From: Acinetobacter lwoffii
Lineage (GTDB): Bacteria > Pseudomonadota > Gammaproteobacteria > Pseudomonadales > Moraxellaceae
Direction: 5' to 3'
Length of the DNA stretch: 64,000 nucleotides
NCBI RefSeq assembly: GCF_019048525.1
Contig: NZ_CP077369.1
Span: 2,542,001-2,606,000, forward strand
Part shown: piece by piece, positions 48,212 through 57,188 of the stretch
Position numbering within the stretch: the first letter of the stretch is position 1
Layout: the number at the start of each line of letters is the position of its first letter
Notes under the pieces: generated by a model
The model's database searches: none
Seen by the model: only the letters and a program-made list of their open reading frames with translations
What the model was told of the DNA's origin: nothing
Made by a program: the position numbers and the translations under genes

Positions 48212-49384
48212 TTACTGGACTAATGCCAATACTGCTGTGACCGGATCTTCGCTATTGCCAGAAAGTAGCTGCTTGTGCATGGTGATATGCTGCATAACCT
48301 GAATCTGCGCTGCTTCAATATCCATCAGTTTTTCAATTTCAGCTGCCAGATTTTCAGGTGTAGCAGCGGATTGGATGAGTTCTTGAATCACTTTTTTGCC
48401 AGCAATTATATTTGGTAATGAAAAATATGGGATTTTTACCAGTAATTTGGCAATTCGATAGGTCAGCCAGTGCAATTTATAAAAAGTCACCATCGGACGG
48501 TGCAGCAACATCGCTTCAAGCGTTGCAGTTCCAGACGCCAGTGCAATAATATTGGATGCATTCATGACCTGACGGCCAATTTTGGATTCAGCGCTGGTAT
48601 TTTCCATCAAGCGAATTTGGGGTTTTAAGCTCTCAGGATAAGTGGCCAGTAAACTTTCGATTTGCTGCTTGCGTGCATCATTAATCGCAGGAATCAGAAA
48701 GGTATAATCCGGATATTTGTGATGCAGAATATTAGCTGCATCCAGAACCAAAGGTCCCAAACGCTCAATCTCGCCACGGCGGCTTCCCGGTAATAATGCA
48801 ATATATTTCTGATGTGGATCGAGGCCTAATTCTGTCTGAGCCTCCAGAATTGGATTTTCAAGCGGCAATTGGCTAGCGAGCGGATGTCCGACAAAAGCTG
48901 CAGGAACATCCCATTTTTTAAAGAACGCTTTTTCAAATGGAAACAGGCACAGCACCAGATCAATACTGGCTTTAATGCCATGTATACGGCCTTGACGCCA
49001 TGCCCAGACCGAAGGACTGACGTATTGCACGGTTTTAATCGGTAACTGTTTTTGTTTAATGGTTTTTGACAAACGCAGGTTAAAATCAGGCGCATCAATC
49101 CCGATAAAAATATCGACCGGATCTTTAGTCCAGGTTTCCACCAGACCATCCCGCACAGCAAACAGTTTTTTAATATCTTTTAAAACTTCGACAATGCCCA
49201 TCACCGATAAAATATCCATCGGATAATAGCTTTTAAAGCCTTCAGCGATCATTTGTGGCCCACCGATACCTTCAAATTCAGCATCAATGCCTTGCTCACT
49301 AAAACGGCGAATCAATTTTGCGCCAAGCGTATCTCCAGAAACTTCACCGACCACGATTCCAATTTTAAGTTTTCGATTTAGCAA
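48212..49384 (-). CDS. lpxB: Lipid-A-disaccharide synthase
   Basis: 390-residue glycosyltransferase (GT19) that joins UDP-2,3-diacylglucosamine and lipid X to form the lipid A disaccharide at the inner membrane. Motifs include VGEVSGDTLGAKLI, SVMGIVEVL, YVSPSVWAWRQGR, PFEKAFFKKW and GHPLASQ, and ALLPGSRRGEIERLGP. The length is the family norm (about 380-390). It stands alone rather than with lpxA, fabZ and lpxD, as is common in Acinetobacter. Convergent with alkR. Confidence 0.95.
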   Translation of the reverse strand: MLNRKLKIGIVVGEVSGDTLGAKLIRRFSEQGIDAEFEGIGGPQMIAEGFKSYYPMDILSVMGIVEVLKDIKKLFAVRDGLVETWTKDPVDIFIGIDAPDFNLRLSKTIKQKQLPIKTVQYVSPSVWAWRQGRIHGIKASIDLVLCLFPFEKAFFKKWDVPAAFVGHPLASQLPLENPILEAQTELGLDPHQKYIALLPGSRRGEIERLGPLVLDAANILHHKYPDYTFLIPAINDARKQQIESLLATYPESLKPQIRLMENTSAESKIGRQVMNASNIIALASGTATLEAMLLHRPMVTFYKLHWLTYRIAKLLVKIPYFSLPNIIAGKKVIQELIQSAATPENLAAEIEKLMDIEAAQIQVMQHITMHKQLLSGNSEDPVTAVLALVQ

Positions 49385-49771
49385 GTGGGTTTCCTCTCAG
49401 ATCCGCATGGAAATTTATTGAATCGGGATTCTAACATAATCCTATGGCTATTCCGGAAGAAGCTTAAGTATCTTCTAATTTTAAGAAACCCACCGTTTAG
49501 AATAACTTAGTCAATAAGGGAGCTTGCATAAAAAGAATTAAATCGACATTTACAGGTACATTCAATTAGACAGAAATGGGGCAAATCGGACAGTTAAAAT
49601 CAATCATTATATTCGCACTTTATACATAACCCAGTGAATAAACATGAAAGATCACCTAATATTCTTCACCTAGCTTTATCTTTTTTATGCATAAGTAAAT
49701 CAATAATCAAGACAACGACTTATATCCAAAAGTCATAAGATATGCTCGTTTTTTGATTTTGGCATATATGC
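49385..49771. other. Non-coding gap between lpxB and the TauE/SafE gene
   Basis: 387 bases between divergent genes. A+T-rich, with no ORF, repeat or hairpin that I can defend. It must contain both promoters. Confidence 0.5.
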
Positions 49772-50662
49772 ATGTTTGGTCCGATTGAATTTATTTTAGC
49801 AGGCGTTCTGGTAGGTTTTTGTGTAGGTGTCACCGGTGTCGGTGGCGGTTCATTAATGACGCCAATTCTTATCAGTTTATTCCGGATTGAACCGCATATC
49901 GCGATTGGTACTGACCTGCTCTATGCCGCGATTTCTAAATTCTGTGGCTCGTTTGTGCATGCCAAGAAAATGAATATTGTCTGGCCGATTGTGATCTGGC
50001 TGGCCGTTGGCAGTATTCCCGCATCTTTTGCAACGCATTGGGTACTCGAGAACTATCTGAGCCAATCGACGCATTACAAAGCCGTCCTGACCATGGTCTT
50101 GGGCTTTATGCTGACTATTACCGGCTTATCCATTCTGTTTCGCACCCAGATCGAAAATCTTTTTAATAAATACAGAAAACAAGAACTACCGGATATGACG
50201 CAGGATCTGGAAAAAGTGAAGCTGCAAGCCAAAGAAAAGCGCGTTGCTATCATCATCATGGGCATTATCTTGGGCATATTTGTCACGCTATCTTCAGTGG
50301 GTGCCGGTGCATTTGGTATCATGGCACTTGTAGTGATGTTCCCGAATCTGCCGATGATTCGTATTATTGGCTCTGACGTGGTGCACGCGGTATTACTGAC
50401 ACTGGTCGCAGGTCTAGGTCATATGTCTTCAGGCAACGTCGATTTCATGCTGCTCATGTGGTTATTGGTGGGGTCTATTCCGGCGATTATTGTCGGCACT
50501 TTACTCAGCTCACGTATGCCGGAAAAACTGATCCGCAAAATTTTAGGTATTACCCTATTTGCGCTGGGCGTGAATTTCATGATTAATCCTGTGAAATCAA
50601 AACCGGCTCAACCTGCTGAAACAGCAATGATAATTGTGAATCAAAATTCCCCGTCCGTTTAA
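49772..50662 (+). CDS. TauE/SafE-family membrane transporter
   Basis: A 296-residue inner-membrane protein with about eight helices. It opens with the family pattern LAGVLVGFCVGVTGVGGGSLMTP (about 9-31, core GVTGVGGGSLMTP) and repeats it after residue 165 as SSVGAGAFGIMALV. The family exports sulfite, sulfoacetate or related organic anions. The loop at about 120-155 is charged and cytoplasmic. No sulfonate-degradation genes are near, so the substrate is open. Confidence 0.85.
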   Translation: MFGPIEFILAGVLVGFCVGVTGVGGGSLMTPILISLFRIEPHIAIGTDLLYAAISKFCGSFVHAKKMNIVWPIVIWLAVGSIPASFATHWVLENYLSQSTHYKAVLTMVLGFMLTITGLSILFRTQIENLFNKYRKQELPDMTQDLEKVKLQAKEKRVAIIIMGIILGIFVTLSSVGAGAFGIMALVVMFPNLPMIRIIGSDVVHAVLLTLVAGLGHMSSGNVDFMLLMWLLVGSIPAIIVGTLLSSRMPEKLIRKILGITLFALGVNFMINPVKSKPAQPAETAMIIVNQNSPSV

Positions 50663-50768
50663 GTTAACTATCCGATTCATCACTTTTTTTTCAAAGAAGT
50701 ATTCATCTTTTTTATAACAAAGTGACGCATCATTCATGTTATATTCGGGCTATTAAACAACCTTTTGT

Positions 50769-51881
50769 ATGATCGAACCAGTGACGGCAATGAATACACA
50801 ACAGTCAAATCCTATTTCAGCATCAGATATTGATGACGTGAATATCCACAGCATGATTCCTCTTGTAACCCCTGCTGAGCTTAAAGCAGAGTTACCGTTG
50901 ACTGAAACTGCTTATCAAACCGTACTGCATGGTCGTGAAACGATTCGTAAAATTCTGGATGGTGAAGACAAACGCCTGTTCGTTGTAATTGGCCCTTGTT
51001 CTATTCACGATCCAGAGGCGGCGCATGAATATGCTGAGCGCTTAAAAGTGCTGAGCGAAAAAGTTAAAGACAGCTTATATATCGTGATGCGGGTTTATTT
51101 TGAAAAACCACGTACTACCGTAGGTTGGAAAGGTCTGATCAATGACCCAGACATGAATGATTCATTCAATATTGAAAAAGGTCTGCGTATCGGTCGCAAG
51201 CTATTACTTGAACTGAATGAAATGGGCTTGCCATGTGCCACTGAAGCACTTGATCCAAACTCGCCACAGTATTACCAAGACCTGATTTCATGGTCAGCAA
51301 TTGGTGCACGTACCACAGAAAGCCAGACCCATCGTGAAATGTCTTCTGGTCTTTCTTCACCAGTCGGCTTTAAAAATGGTACTGATGGCGGTTTAACGGT
51401 CGCGACCAATGCGATGCAATCTGTGAAACATGGTCACAGCTTCCTCGGTCTGAATGATCAGGGTCAGGTGGCTGTGATTCGCACTTCAGGCAATCCTTAT
51501 GCTCACGTGGTACTGCGTGGCGGTAATGGCAAACCGAACTACGATGCAGGCTCGGTTGCCGATGCAGAAGCTGCTCTAGTCAAGGCCAAAGTCAGCACCA
51601 AGATCATGATTGATGCCAGCCACGCCAACTCTAACAAAGACCCGTACCTGCAACCACTTGTACTTAAAAACATTTCCGAACAAATTCTTGATGGAAACAA
51701 GTCAATTGTTGGTATTATGGTAGAAAGTCATCTTAAGGGTGGTCGTCAGGACATTCCGGCGAACCTGAATGATATGGAATACGGTCAATCCGTTACGGAT
51801 GGCTGTATCGACTGGGAAACGACTGAAAAAGTTTTACTCGACATGCATGAGGCATTGAAAGACATTTTACCTAATCGTTAA
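50769..51881 (+). CDS. DAHP synthase, second isoenzyme
   Basis: 370 residues, AroFGH class I. Motifs GPCSIHD, EKPRTTVGWKG, GARTTESQ, GFKNGTDGG and DASHANS are present. Starts at ATG 50769, or 50790 (MNTQQSN), the latter common in the genus. It differs from the aroG copy at 23 kb: it is longer at the N-terminus, and no leader ORF or terminator precedes it. The N-terminal extension could carry a different feedback site. Followed 64 bases later by a PTP-like gene. Confidence 0.9.
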   Translation: MIEPVTAMNTQQSNPISASDIDDVNIHSMIPLVTPAELKAELPLTETAYQTVLHGRETIRKILDGEDKRLFVVIGPCSIHDPEAAHEYAERLKVLSEKVKDSLYIVMRVYFEKPRTTVGWKGLINDPDMNDSFNIEKGLRIGRKLLLELNEMGLPCATEALDPNSPQYYQDLISWSAIGARTTESQTHREMSSGLSSPVGFKNGTDGGLTVATNAMQSVKHGHSFLGLNDQGQVAVIRTSGNPYAHVVLRGGNGKPNYDAGSVADAEAALVKAKVSTKIMIDASHANSNKDPYLQPLVLKNISEQILDGNKSIVGIMVESHLKGGRQDIPANLNDMEYGQSVTDGCIDWETTEKVLLDMHEALKDILPNR

Positions 51882-51945
51882 ATGATCTGACCAACGCCAT
51901 CGCCAAGATGGCGTTTGCATTTCTAGAACAAGGAAAATTTATCTG

Positions 51946-52470
51946 ATGAATGATATTGAAACGGCATTAAGCCAGATTGAGAATTTTCAGTTCATACACG
52001 AACATCTGTTTAGCTCCGGTCAACCGACCACTACCCAATTACAGCTGATGAAAGAATACGGTGTATCTACAGTCATCAATGTGGCGTTGACCGATAGCGA
52101 ACAGTATCAGCCGCATGAAGATAAAATTTGCCTTGAGCTGGGACTGAACTATATTCAGGTTCCGATTTCCTGGGAAACCCCTTCAGACAATCAATGCCTG
52201 CTGGTACTGGACCTGATCGATCATCTGGTAAAAGAGCAAATGGTCTGGGTACATTGTTCGCAAAACTACCATGTCAGCTGTCTGATGTACTTATATCGTC
52301 AGTACTATATGGATATCGATATGCCTACAGCACAAGAACACTTGCATCAGATCTGGGAACCAAATGAAACCTGGACCGGTTTAATGCATGCGGTTGCCCT
52401 ACAGCTACAAGGTCGTAAAGCAACGCAGGAACTGGAACTTTCCCTGATTAATCCAAATTATTTTGCCTGA
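51946..52470 (+). CDS. Protein tyrosine phosphatase-like protein, degenerate P-loop
   Basis: 174 residues of the DSP/PTP-like type found in proteobacteria (beta-lactamase-hydrolase-like domain), opening with FSSGQPTTTQLQLMKEYGVSTVINV. The catalytic signature HC-x2-G-x2-R-S/T is altered: H103-C104-S-Q-N107-Y-H-V110-S111, with the glycine replaced by Asn and the arginine by Val. Loss of the phosphate-binding Arg makes normal phosphatase activity doubtful; it may bind a phosphorylated ligand. It follows the DAHP synthase gene in the same direction and is convergent with ispF. Confidence 0.72.
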   Translation: MNDIETALSQIENFQFIHEHLFSSGQPTTTQLQLMKEYGVSTVINVALTDSEQYQPHEDKICLELGLNYIQVPISWETPSDNQCLLVLDLIDHLVKEQMVWVHCSQNYHVSCLMYLYRQYYMDIDMPTAQEHLHQIWEPNETWTGLMHAVALQLQGRKATQELELSLINPNYFA

Positions 52471-52472
52471 TT

Positions 52473-52970
52473 TTATTTACTGTGGCTCAACAGCACGGTT
52501 GCCATGGACATAATGCCTTCCTGACGACCGGTAAAACCTAACTGTTCAGTGGTGGTGGCTTTAATACTGATTTGAGTCACATCAACATCCAAGACATCTG
52601 CAATACTTTGACGCATCGCCAGATTGTGCTTAGCCAGTTTTGGACGTTCACAGGCCACGGTAATATCGGCATTATTCAGGTGATAACCACGATCCAGAAT
52701 TAGCTGATAAACATGCTTGAGTAGTACCCGGCTATCTGCACCTTTAAACCCAGGATCTGTATCTGGGAAATGCTGGCCAATATCTCCAAGCGCCAATGCA
52801 CCCAACAAAGCATCACAGAGTGCATGCAGAACCACATCACCATCCGAATGTGCTTTCAGACCGTGAGTATGCGGAATTTGAATGCCTGCCAGAGTGACAA
52901 AATCACCTTCTTCAAATGCATGCACATCCAGACCCTGGCCAATACGAATTTGTGCAATCACCTTATACAT
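52473..52970 (-). CDS. ispF: 2-C-methyl-D-erythritol 2,4-cyclodiphosphate synthase
   Basis: 165-residue homotrimeric enzyme of the MEP isoprenoid pathway that cyclises CDP-methylerythritol phosphate. GLDVHAF supplies the zinc Asp/His, [21 protein letters not shown] (core HSDGD) the third ligand, and the C-terminal [15 protein letters not shown] the substrate loop. Length is normal. ispD is not adjacent, although in many genomes the two are together. Monocistronic and convergent with the PTP-like gene, two bases apart. Confidence 0.94.
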   Translation of the reverse strand: MYKVIAQIRIGQGLDVHAFEEGDFVTLAGIQIPHTHGLKAHSDGDVVLHALCDALLGALALGDIGQHFPDTDPGFKGADSRVLLKHVYQLILDRGYHLNNADITVACERPKLAKHNLAMRQSIADVLDVDVTQISIKATTTEQLGFTGRQEGIMSMATVLLSHSK

Positions 52971-53061
52971 CCTTTAGAAATAGCCCATTGAAATCTTGTA
53001 CACTTGCTTTCTATTTCGCTATAGTTAGACCAAGCGTAACACAGTGAAAGTATAAGCGATC

Positions 53062-53715
53062 ATGCTACTGAAAACTGATATAAATATGTTGAAAATAATT
53101 GGCCTGATGCTCGTTCTGGGGATGATTTCTACGGGTAGCTCAGCGATCACACTAAACTGTAGCGATGACAGCAAAAAAAAGGCTGCCATGAATAAAGTCT
53201 GCTCAGCATCGCTGGCTGAATCTCGTGAAAAACTCACAGACCAATACTTTACTGCTTTTCTGATTACTGATGCACCTGTGCGTTTATTGCAAGATAGCCA
53301 ACAATTATGGGCCACGCGTTTACAGCAGTGCAAAACGCTAGACTGTTTTAAACAGCAATTCGAATGGCGTTTAGATGATTTAAATGTCTATATTTCGCTG
53401 AATCAAAGTCTGACCCAGCATTATATTAAGTTTGAACAGGGGCAAATTGCCAAGCAGCCCGTGCATCTCAAGATTCATCAACTGACCAAAGACCGGATCA
53501 AGATTGAAGGCCTAGCGTATCGTAATCCGAATAACCGGACCGAGAAGCAGATCATTCCTTTTTTAGCCTATACTACGCCTCAGACAAAAAACCAGATCAC
53601 CGATAATGAAAATGACTGCCGCTATGAGTTTAACTATAGTAAAGCCATTTTAGCGGTCAGTAGCCAGCAAAAAGGCTGTGAACGTTTTACCGGTATTTAT
53701 CGACTATATGATTGA
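53062..53715 (+). CDS. Secreted protein with LprI-like N-terminal part
   Basis: 217 residues (or 209 from ATG 53086, MLKIIGLMLVLG). An N-terminal signal peptide ends near SSAI. The following part (about 35-112) resembles the LprI/DUF1311 pattern: paired cysteines, LxxxxxQLWATRLQQCKTLDCFKQQFEWRLDDLN. That family includes lysozyme inhibitors. The remainder (about 113-217) contains beta-prone segments and two cysteines (NDCRYEF, KGCERF). I cannot give a firm function. It precedes the DadA-like gene convergently; no clear operon. Confidence 0.6.
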   Translation: MLLKTDINMLKIIGLMLVLGMISTGSSAITLNCSDDSKKKAAMNKVCSASLAESREKLTDQYFTAFLITDAPVRLLQDSQQLWATRLQQCKTLDCFKQQFEWRLDDLNVYISLNQSLTQHYIKFEQGQIAKQPVHLKIHQLTKDRIKIEGLAYRNPNNRTEKQIIPFLAYTTPQTKNQITDNENDCRYEFNYSKAILAVSSQQKGCERFTGIYRLYD

Positions 53716-53767
53716 TTTAGTTTCAAAATATTATAATTTATTGTCATATAAAATGAGATTTTTGGTG

Positions 53768-53793
53768 TAAAAAATAGCCCGCAAGCGGGCTAT
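53768..53793 (-). terminator. Terminator of the DadA-like gene
   Basis: ATAGCCCGC/GCGGGCTAT stem, then six T on the minus strand. It lies four bases beyond the stop codon. Confidence 0.85.
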
Positions 53794-53797
53794 CAAT

Positions 53798-55042
53798 TTA
53801 AGCAGGATAGTATTGCGCAATTTCCTGACTGATCATTGCGGCCGTTGCAGCTGATAAAGTCCAGCCCAGATGACCATGTCCGGTATTGTAAAAGACTCGC
53901 TCATGTTTGCCACGACGTACCACAGGCATCATATTTGGCATCATGGGGCGTAAGCCTGCCCAAGGCAAGACATGCTCAGTACACAGATCAAAATTACGAT
54001 TGGTCCAGTCAATTAAAGGTTGAATCCGGTCAGCTCGAATATCCCGGTTATAGCCATTAAACTCGGCTGTTCCTGCAACACGCAAACGATCCTTGCCTAG
54101 ACGTGACAAGACAATTTTGGCGCTTTCATCCAGCAAACTGACCCAAGGTGCGTTGTTCTGGCTCTGCTCATCATTGAGTTGCACGGTAATCGAGTAGCCT
54201 TTGACTGGATAAACATTGACACGTTCACCAAGAATCTCAGCCAGTTGATAACTGCCAACACCTGCACAGATCACAATGGCATTTGCATTAATTTCTAGAA
54301 CATCCTCTGGAGAGGAATGGACATTTTCAGTACTGGGTTTGCATTTAACCCGAATATTTTGAGCCTGATGATCAATAGCGAAAACATCTTGACCAAACTC
54401 AAATTTCACGCCTTTTTGCATACAGGCTTTGGCCAGAACGGTACTAAATTTATGAATATCCCCGGTGGCATCGCTCTGGCAGTAAAATCCTGCGTAATAA
54501 TCGCCCGTTAATGCGGGTTCGATCTGTTTGATTTCTGCATTAGAAATTGCGTTGCGCTCCAGACCACCGCTACACAACAGATCATTCACTTTGATCGCAA
54601 CATCATAATCCGTCTTGTTATGATAAAAATGTAAAATGCCGCGTTTTTCCAGATCGAAATCAATATTTTCTGTTTCGGCAATTTCAAATAAGCGTGCTCT
54701 TGCCAGTAAAGCCAGCCGTACCGTTTCTCGGGTATTGGCTTCATAATGTTTGATATTGCCCAGAAATTCCATGAGCCAGCTGTATTTATGTATACTGAAA
54801 GAAGGATTGAGCAAAAGTGGTGCGGTTTTTTGTGACATCCATTTGATGCCTTTGAGTACCGTGGCTTTCTGGTTCCATACTTCGGCATTACAGGCAGAAA
54901 GCTGGCCGCCATTGGCAAAGGATGTTTCCATTGCCGGATATAGATGCCGATCAACCACGGTCACTTGATAGCCTGATAATGCCAGCTCATAAGCTGTGGT
55001 TACTCCAGTAATCCCGGCCCCAATCACCACGACATGACGCAT
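53798..55042 (-). CDS. DadA-like FAD-dependent amino acid dehydrogenase
   Basis: 414 residues from ATG 55042, preceded by the excellent ribosome site AAGGAGG; the longer frame to 55078 has no such site and would enter the riboswitch. FAD-binding GAGITG (about 8-13) opens a Rossmann fold; the C-terminal GHGHLGWTLSAATA completes the FAD site. The family oxidises D-amino acids (DadA, D-alanine) and includes glycine- or proline-linked members. The tandem glycine riboswitch in front suggests that glycine is a substrate or a signal. No racemase gene is adjacent. Confidence 0.85.
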   Translation of the reverse strand: MRHVVVIGAGITGVTTAYELALSGYQVTVVDRHLYPAMETSFANGGQLSACNAEVWNQKATVLKGIKWMSQKTAPLLLNPSFSIHKYSWLMEFLGNIKHYEANTRETVRLALLARARLFEIAETENIDFDLEKRGILHFYHNKTDYDVAIKVNDLLCSGGLERNAISNAEIKQIEPALTGDYYAGFYCQSDATGDIHKFSTVLAKACMQKGVKFEFGQDVFAIDHQAQNIRVKCKPSTENVHSSPEDVLEINANAIVICAGVGSYQLAEILGERVNVYPVKGYSITVQLNDEQSQNNAPWVSLLDESAKIVLSRLGKDRLRVAGTAEFNGYNRDIRADRIQPLIDWTNRNFDLCTEHVLPWAGLRPMMPNMMPVVRRGKHERVFYNTGHGHLGWTLSAATAAMISQEIAQYYPA

Positions 55043-55083
55043 AGACACCTCCTTGATTGTATTGATGTCTTTTCCCATCTGTC

Positions 55084-55256
55084 ATGTGTACCTGAGAGCT
55101 TCGGTAGATACATTGCACATCAATGCGGCCACCTTCCCCTTCGGTGAGTGATTCAACACTTCTCTCCAGAGTCTTTATCCATTATCACAGTCCTTTTGCC
55201 TGAGAGTTTCCTGGGACCTTGCTCCTTCGGCGAATGCAGAAGCATTTCTCTCCTGC
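55084..55256 (-). promoter_or_regulatory. Tandem glycine riboswitch
   Basis: Two aptamer-like halves upstream of the DadA-like gene. The first (55256-55187) reads GCAGGAGAG, GCCGAAGGAGCAAG, then AAACTCTCAGGCAAAAGGAC; the second (55172-55084) reads CTCTGGAGAG, ACCGAAGGGGAAGG, then AAGCTCTCAGGTAC. These GGAGAG, CCGAAGG and CTCTCAGG elements are hallmarks of the glycine riboswitch (Rfam gcvT). The linker is 14 bases. About 40 bases follow before the start codon; I see no T-run terminator, so control of translation is more likely than termination. Confidence 0.88.
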
Positions 55257-55260
55257 AATA

Positions 55261-55565
55261 ATGTTTTATTATCATGAGCAATTTATATACCATTTTTAGG
55301 AGAAACACAGTTTTTATTTATGTTAATTCACGTGAATTTATCCATGATTCTTTTTTTTAATTAACAGTATACATGTGTGATAGAGGATATTGCCTAGATA
55401 TTAAATTTTTAGATTTTGCTGCCGTAAGTAAAACGAGTAAGTTCTACCCTTTATAAAATTCCAGAACTTATTTAATTTTGGCGCTTAAATAAAATTTAAC
55501 CTTTTTTTTGCTTAGGCTATTTTAATAATTCAAAATGTAGAGTTTTCCTTATCCATTTTAGAATT
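55261..55565. other. Non-coding gap between the riboswitch and the AEC transporter gene
   Basis: Contains the riboswitch promoter (minus strand), not placed with confidence, and A+T-rich sequence with a copy of GCTTAGGCTATTTTA at 55510. No ORF of note. Confidence 0.45.
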
Positions 55566-56474
55566 TTAGATAATCCAAGAAAGCATCAGTACTAAGCTTC
55601 CTGCTGCGACCACTGTTTGTACACTGATAATACTAGCCATTAACTCACTATCGCCACCATACACCCGGGTTAAGACATACGAAGCTGAGGCGGTAGGAAG
55701 TGCAAAGAACAAGACCAATACCTGAGTAGTTAATGCATCAATCTGGAAAATTTTACACACTAAAAATGCAATCAGCGGCATTCCGAACAGGCGACCAAAG
55801 GTTATCAGGCTGAGTGGTAGAACGTCACGCTGAAAACCCTGAAACTGTAAGGCTGCTCCCACACACATCAAACCGAGCGGCAAACTGCACAGTGCAATCT
55901 GTTTAAGGAACTGCTCTGCTCCAGTCCAGAGTGACAAACCAGAAAGATTAAATAAACCACCCACAATACAGCCTAGAATTAACGGATTTTTAGACAAATC
56001 GAGGATGATTTTTTTCAGCTGCATATCGTGACTACAGGTAAATGCCAGCACTGACAAGATATTTACCAAAGGAATACACAGCACCATGATCACAGCGAAG
56101 ATGGTCATGCCCTGCTGATGGAATAAGGTACTGACTGCTGCAAGTCCGATATAAGTATTAAAGCGCAGCAAGCCCTGAACATAGACGCCGAATCGCGCAT
56201 AAGAGATCTGGTAAATATGACGCAAAATATACAGTGCAATACTGACCACAACCATGATACTAAATACGACCAGCACTACATCCTGAATGACATCTAGTTG
56301 AATCTTGGCTGTGGCCAGATTTAAAAACAGCATCACCGGAAACAGTGTATAATAATTTAACTTTTCTGCACCTCGCCAAAAATCTTCACTCAACCATTGC
56401 CTGTGCTTAAGCAGATAGCCAAAGCTGATCAGTCCGATGAGAGGAAATAAAGAAGTTAAAATAATATGCAGCAT
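55566..56474 (-). CDS. AEC (auxin efflux carrier)-family transporter
   Basis: 302 residues with about ten helices across the length. The pattern FPLIGLISFGYLLKHR at the start, an unwound helix motif around NPLILGCIVGG, and the final PTASASYVLTRVYGGDSELMA (core ASYVLTRVYGGD) are of the AEC type. Bacterial members carry malonate, malate or other organic anions. Substrate not assignable. Upstream, 125 bases away, a GNAT gene lies on the same strand. Confidence 0.82.
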   Translation of the reverse strand: MLHIILTSLFPLIGLISFGYLLKHRQWLSEDFWRGAEKLNYYTLFPVMLFLNLATAKIQLDVIQDVVLVVFSIMVVVSIALYILRHIYQISYARFGVYVQGLLRFNTYIGLAAVSTLFHQQGMTIFAVIMVLCIPLVNILSVLAFTCSHDMQLKKIILDLSKNPLILGCIVGGLFNLSGLSLWTGAEQFLKQIALCSLPLGLMCVGAALQFQGFQRDVLPLSLITFGRLFGMPLIAFLVCKIFQIDALTTQVLVLFFALPTASASYVLTRVYGGDSELMASIISVQTVVAAGSLVLMLSWII

Positions 56475-56599
56475 ATGACATCCTGGTCTGTTTTCTGCCT
56501 AATCTTAAGTCACTTAGACTGAACAGAAAACTTAGCATGTTCAGGAGCTTTCCCACTACTCAATTTAAGCAGTAAAAAGCTTGAATTTTCATCAACTAA

Positions 56600-57121
56600 T
56601 CATATTGATTTGCTGATTTTTCCTAAGATTAGCAAATGTAACGGAATCAACGGCTCTCCGACATTTTGATCCAGTGGATATGCTTTAATCTTTTCAGTCA
56701 GCTGATAGCCACGGCGCTGATAATATGCCAGCAGTTCAGTACGGACATTTAATACTGACATCTGAATCACTTTCTTCTTAAATATTTCGAAAATATGGGA
56801 TTCGGCGAAGTCCAATAATTGCTTGCCATAACCCGAGTTTTGCTCAGCAGGTGCAACAGCAAAGCTTCCAATCTCTGCTATCTGCTGTCCTAGGCTCACG
56901 CCAATACAACCAAGAAGCTTATTTTCAATTTCCAGCACAAAGAGCTGAAAATTTTCTAAATTGAGCAATTCATATAACTGTTGTTCTTGAATACGATCAC
57001 CCTGGATCATTCCTGCTTCAGTCGTCCATCCACCCAGAGTACGATAAGCTGTATTCATCAGTATGGTAAGTTGCTGAATATCAGCCTTGTTTGCCAATCG
57101 TATATTTTTATAGTGATTCAT
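56600..57121 (-). CDS. GNAT-family N-acetyltransferase
   Basis: 173 residues with the GNAT acetyl-CoA fold. The N-terminal RLANKADIQQLTILMNTAYR precedes strand beta4 and the acetyl-CoA-binding motif A, IAEIGSFAVAPAEQNSGYGKQLLDFAE, positions about 85-110 (core QNSGYGKQLL). The C-terminal strand has AYYQRRGYQLTEK. It acetylates an unknown amine substrate. Between aroC, which lies upstream of its terminator, and the AEC gene; each appears separately transcribed. Confidence 0.85.
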   Translation of the reverse strand: MNHYKNIRLANKADIQQLTILMNTAYRTLGGWTTEAGMIQGDRIQEQQLYELLNLENFQLFVLEIENKLLGCIGVSLGQQIAEIGSFAVAPAEQNSGYGKQLLDFAESHIFEIFKKKVIQMSVLNVRTELLAYYQRRGYQLTEKIKAYPLDQNVGEPLIPLHLLILGKISKSI

Positions 57122-57130
57122 TTTATAAAT

Positions 57131-57158
57131 AAAAAAAGTCAGACCGGAGTCTGACTTT
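57131..57158 (-). terminator. Terminator of aroC
   Basis: AAAGTCAGAC/GTCTGACTTT stem with a four-base loop, then a T-run on the minus strand. About 31 bases after the aroC stop. Confidence 0.88.
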
Positions 57159-57188
57159 AAAACAATTTCACTTTAAAGTTAAAGCAAA

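Noticed and set aside
55043..55078. Upstream start of the DadA-like gene at 55078
   Set aside because: It lacks a ribosome site, whereas AAGGAGG lies before 55042.
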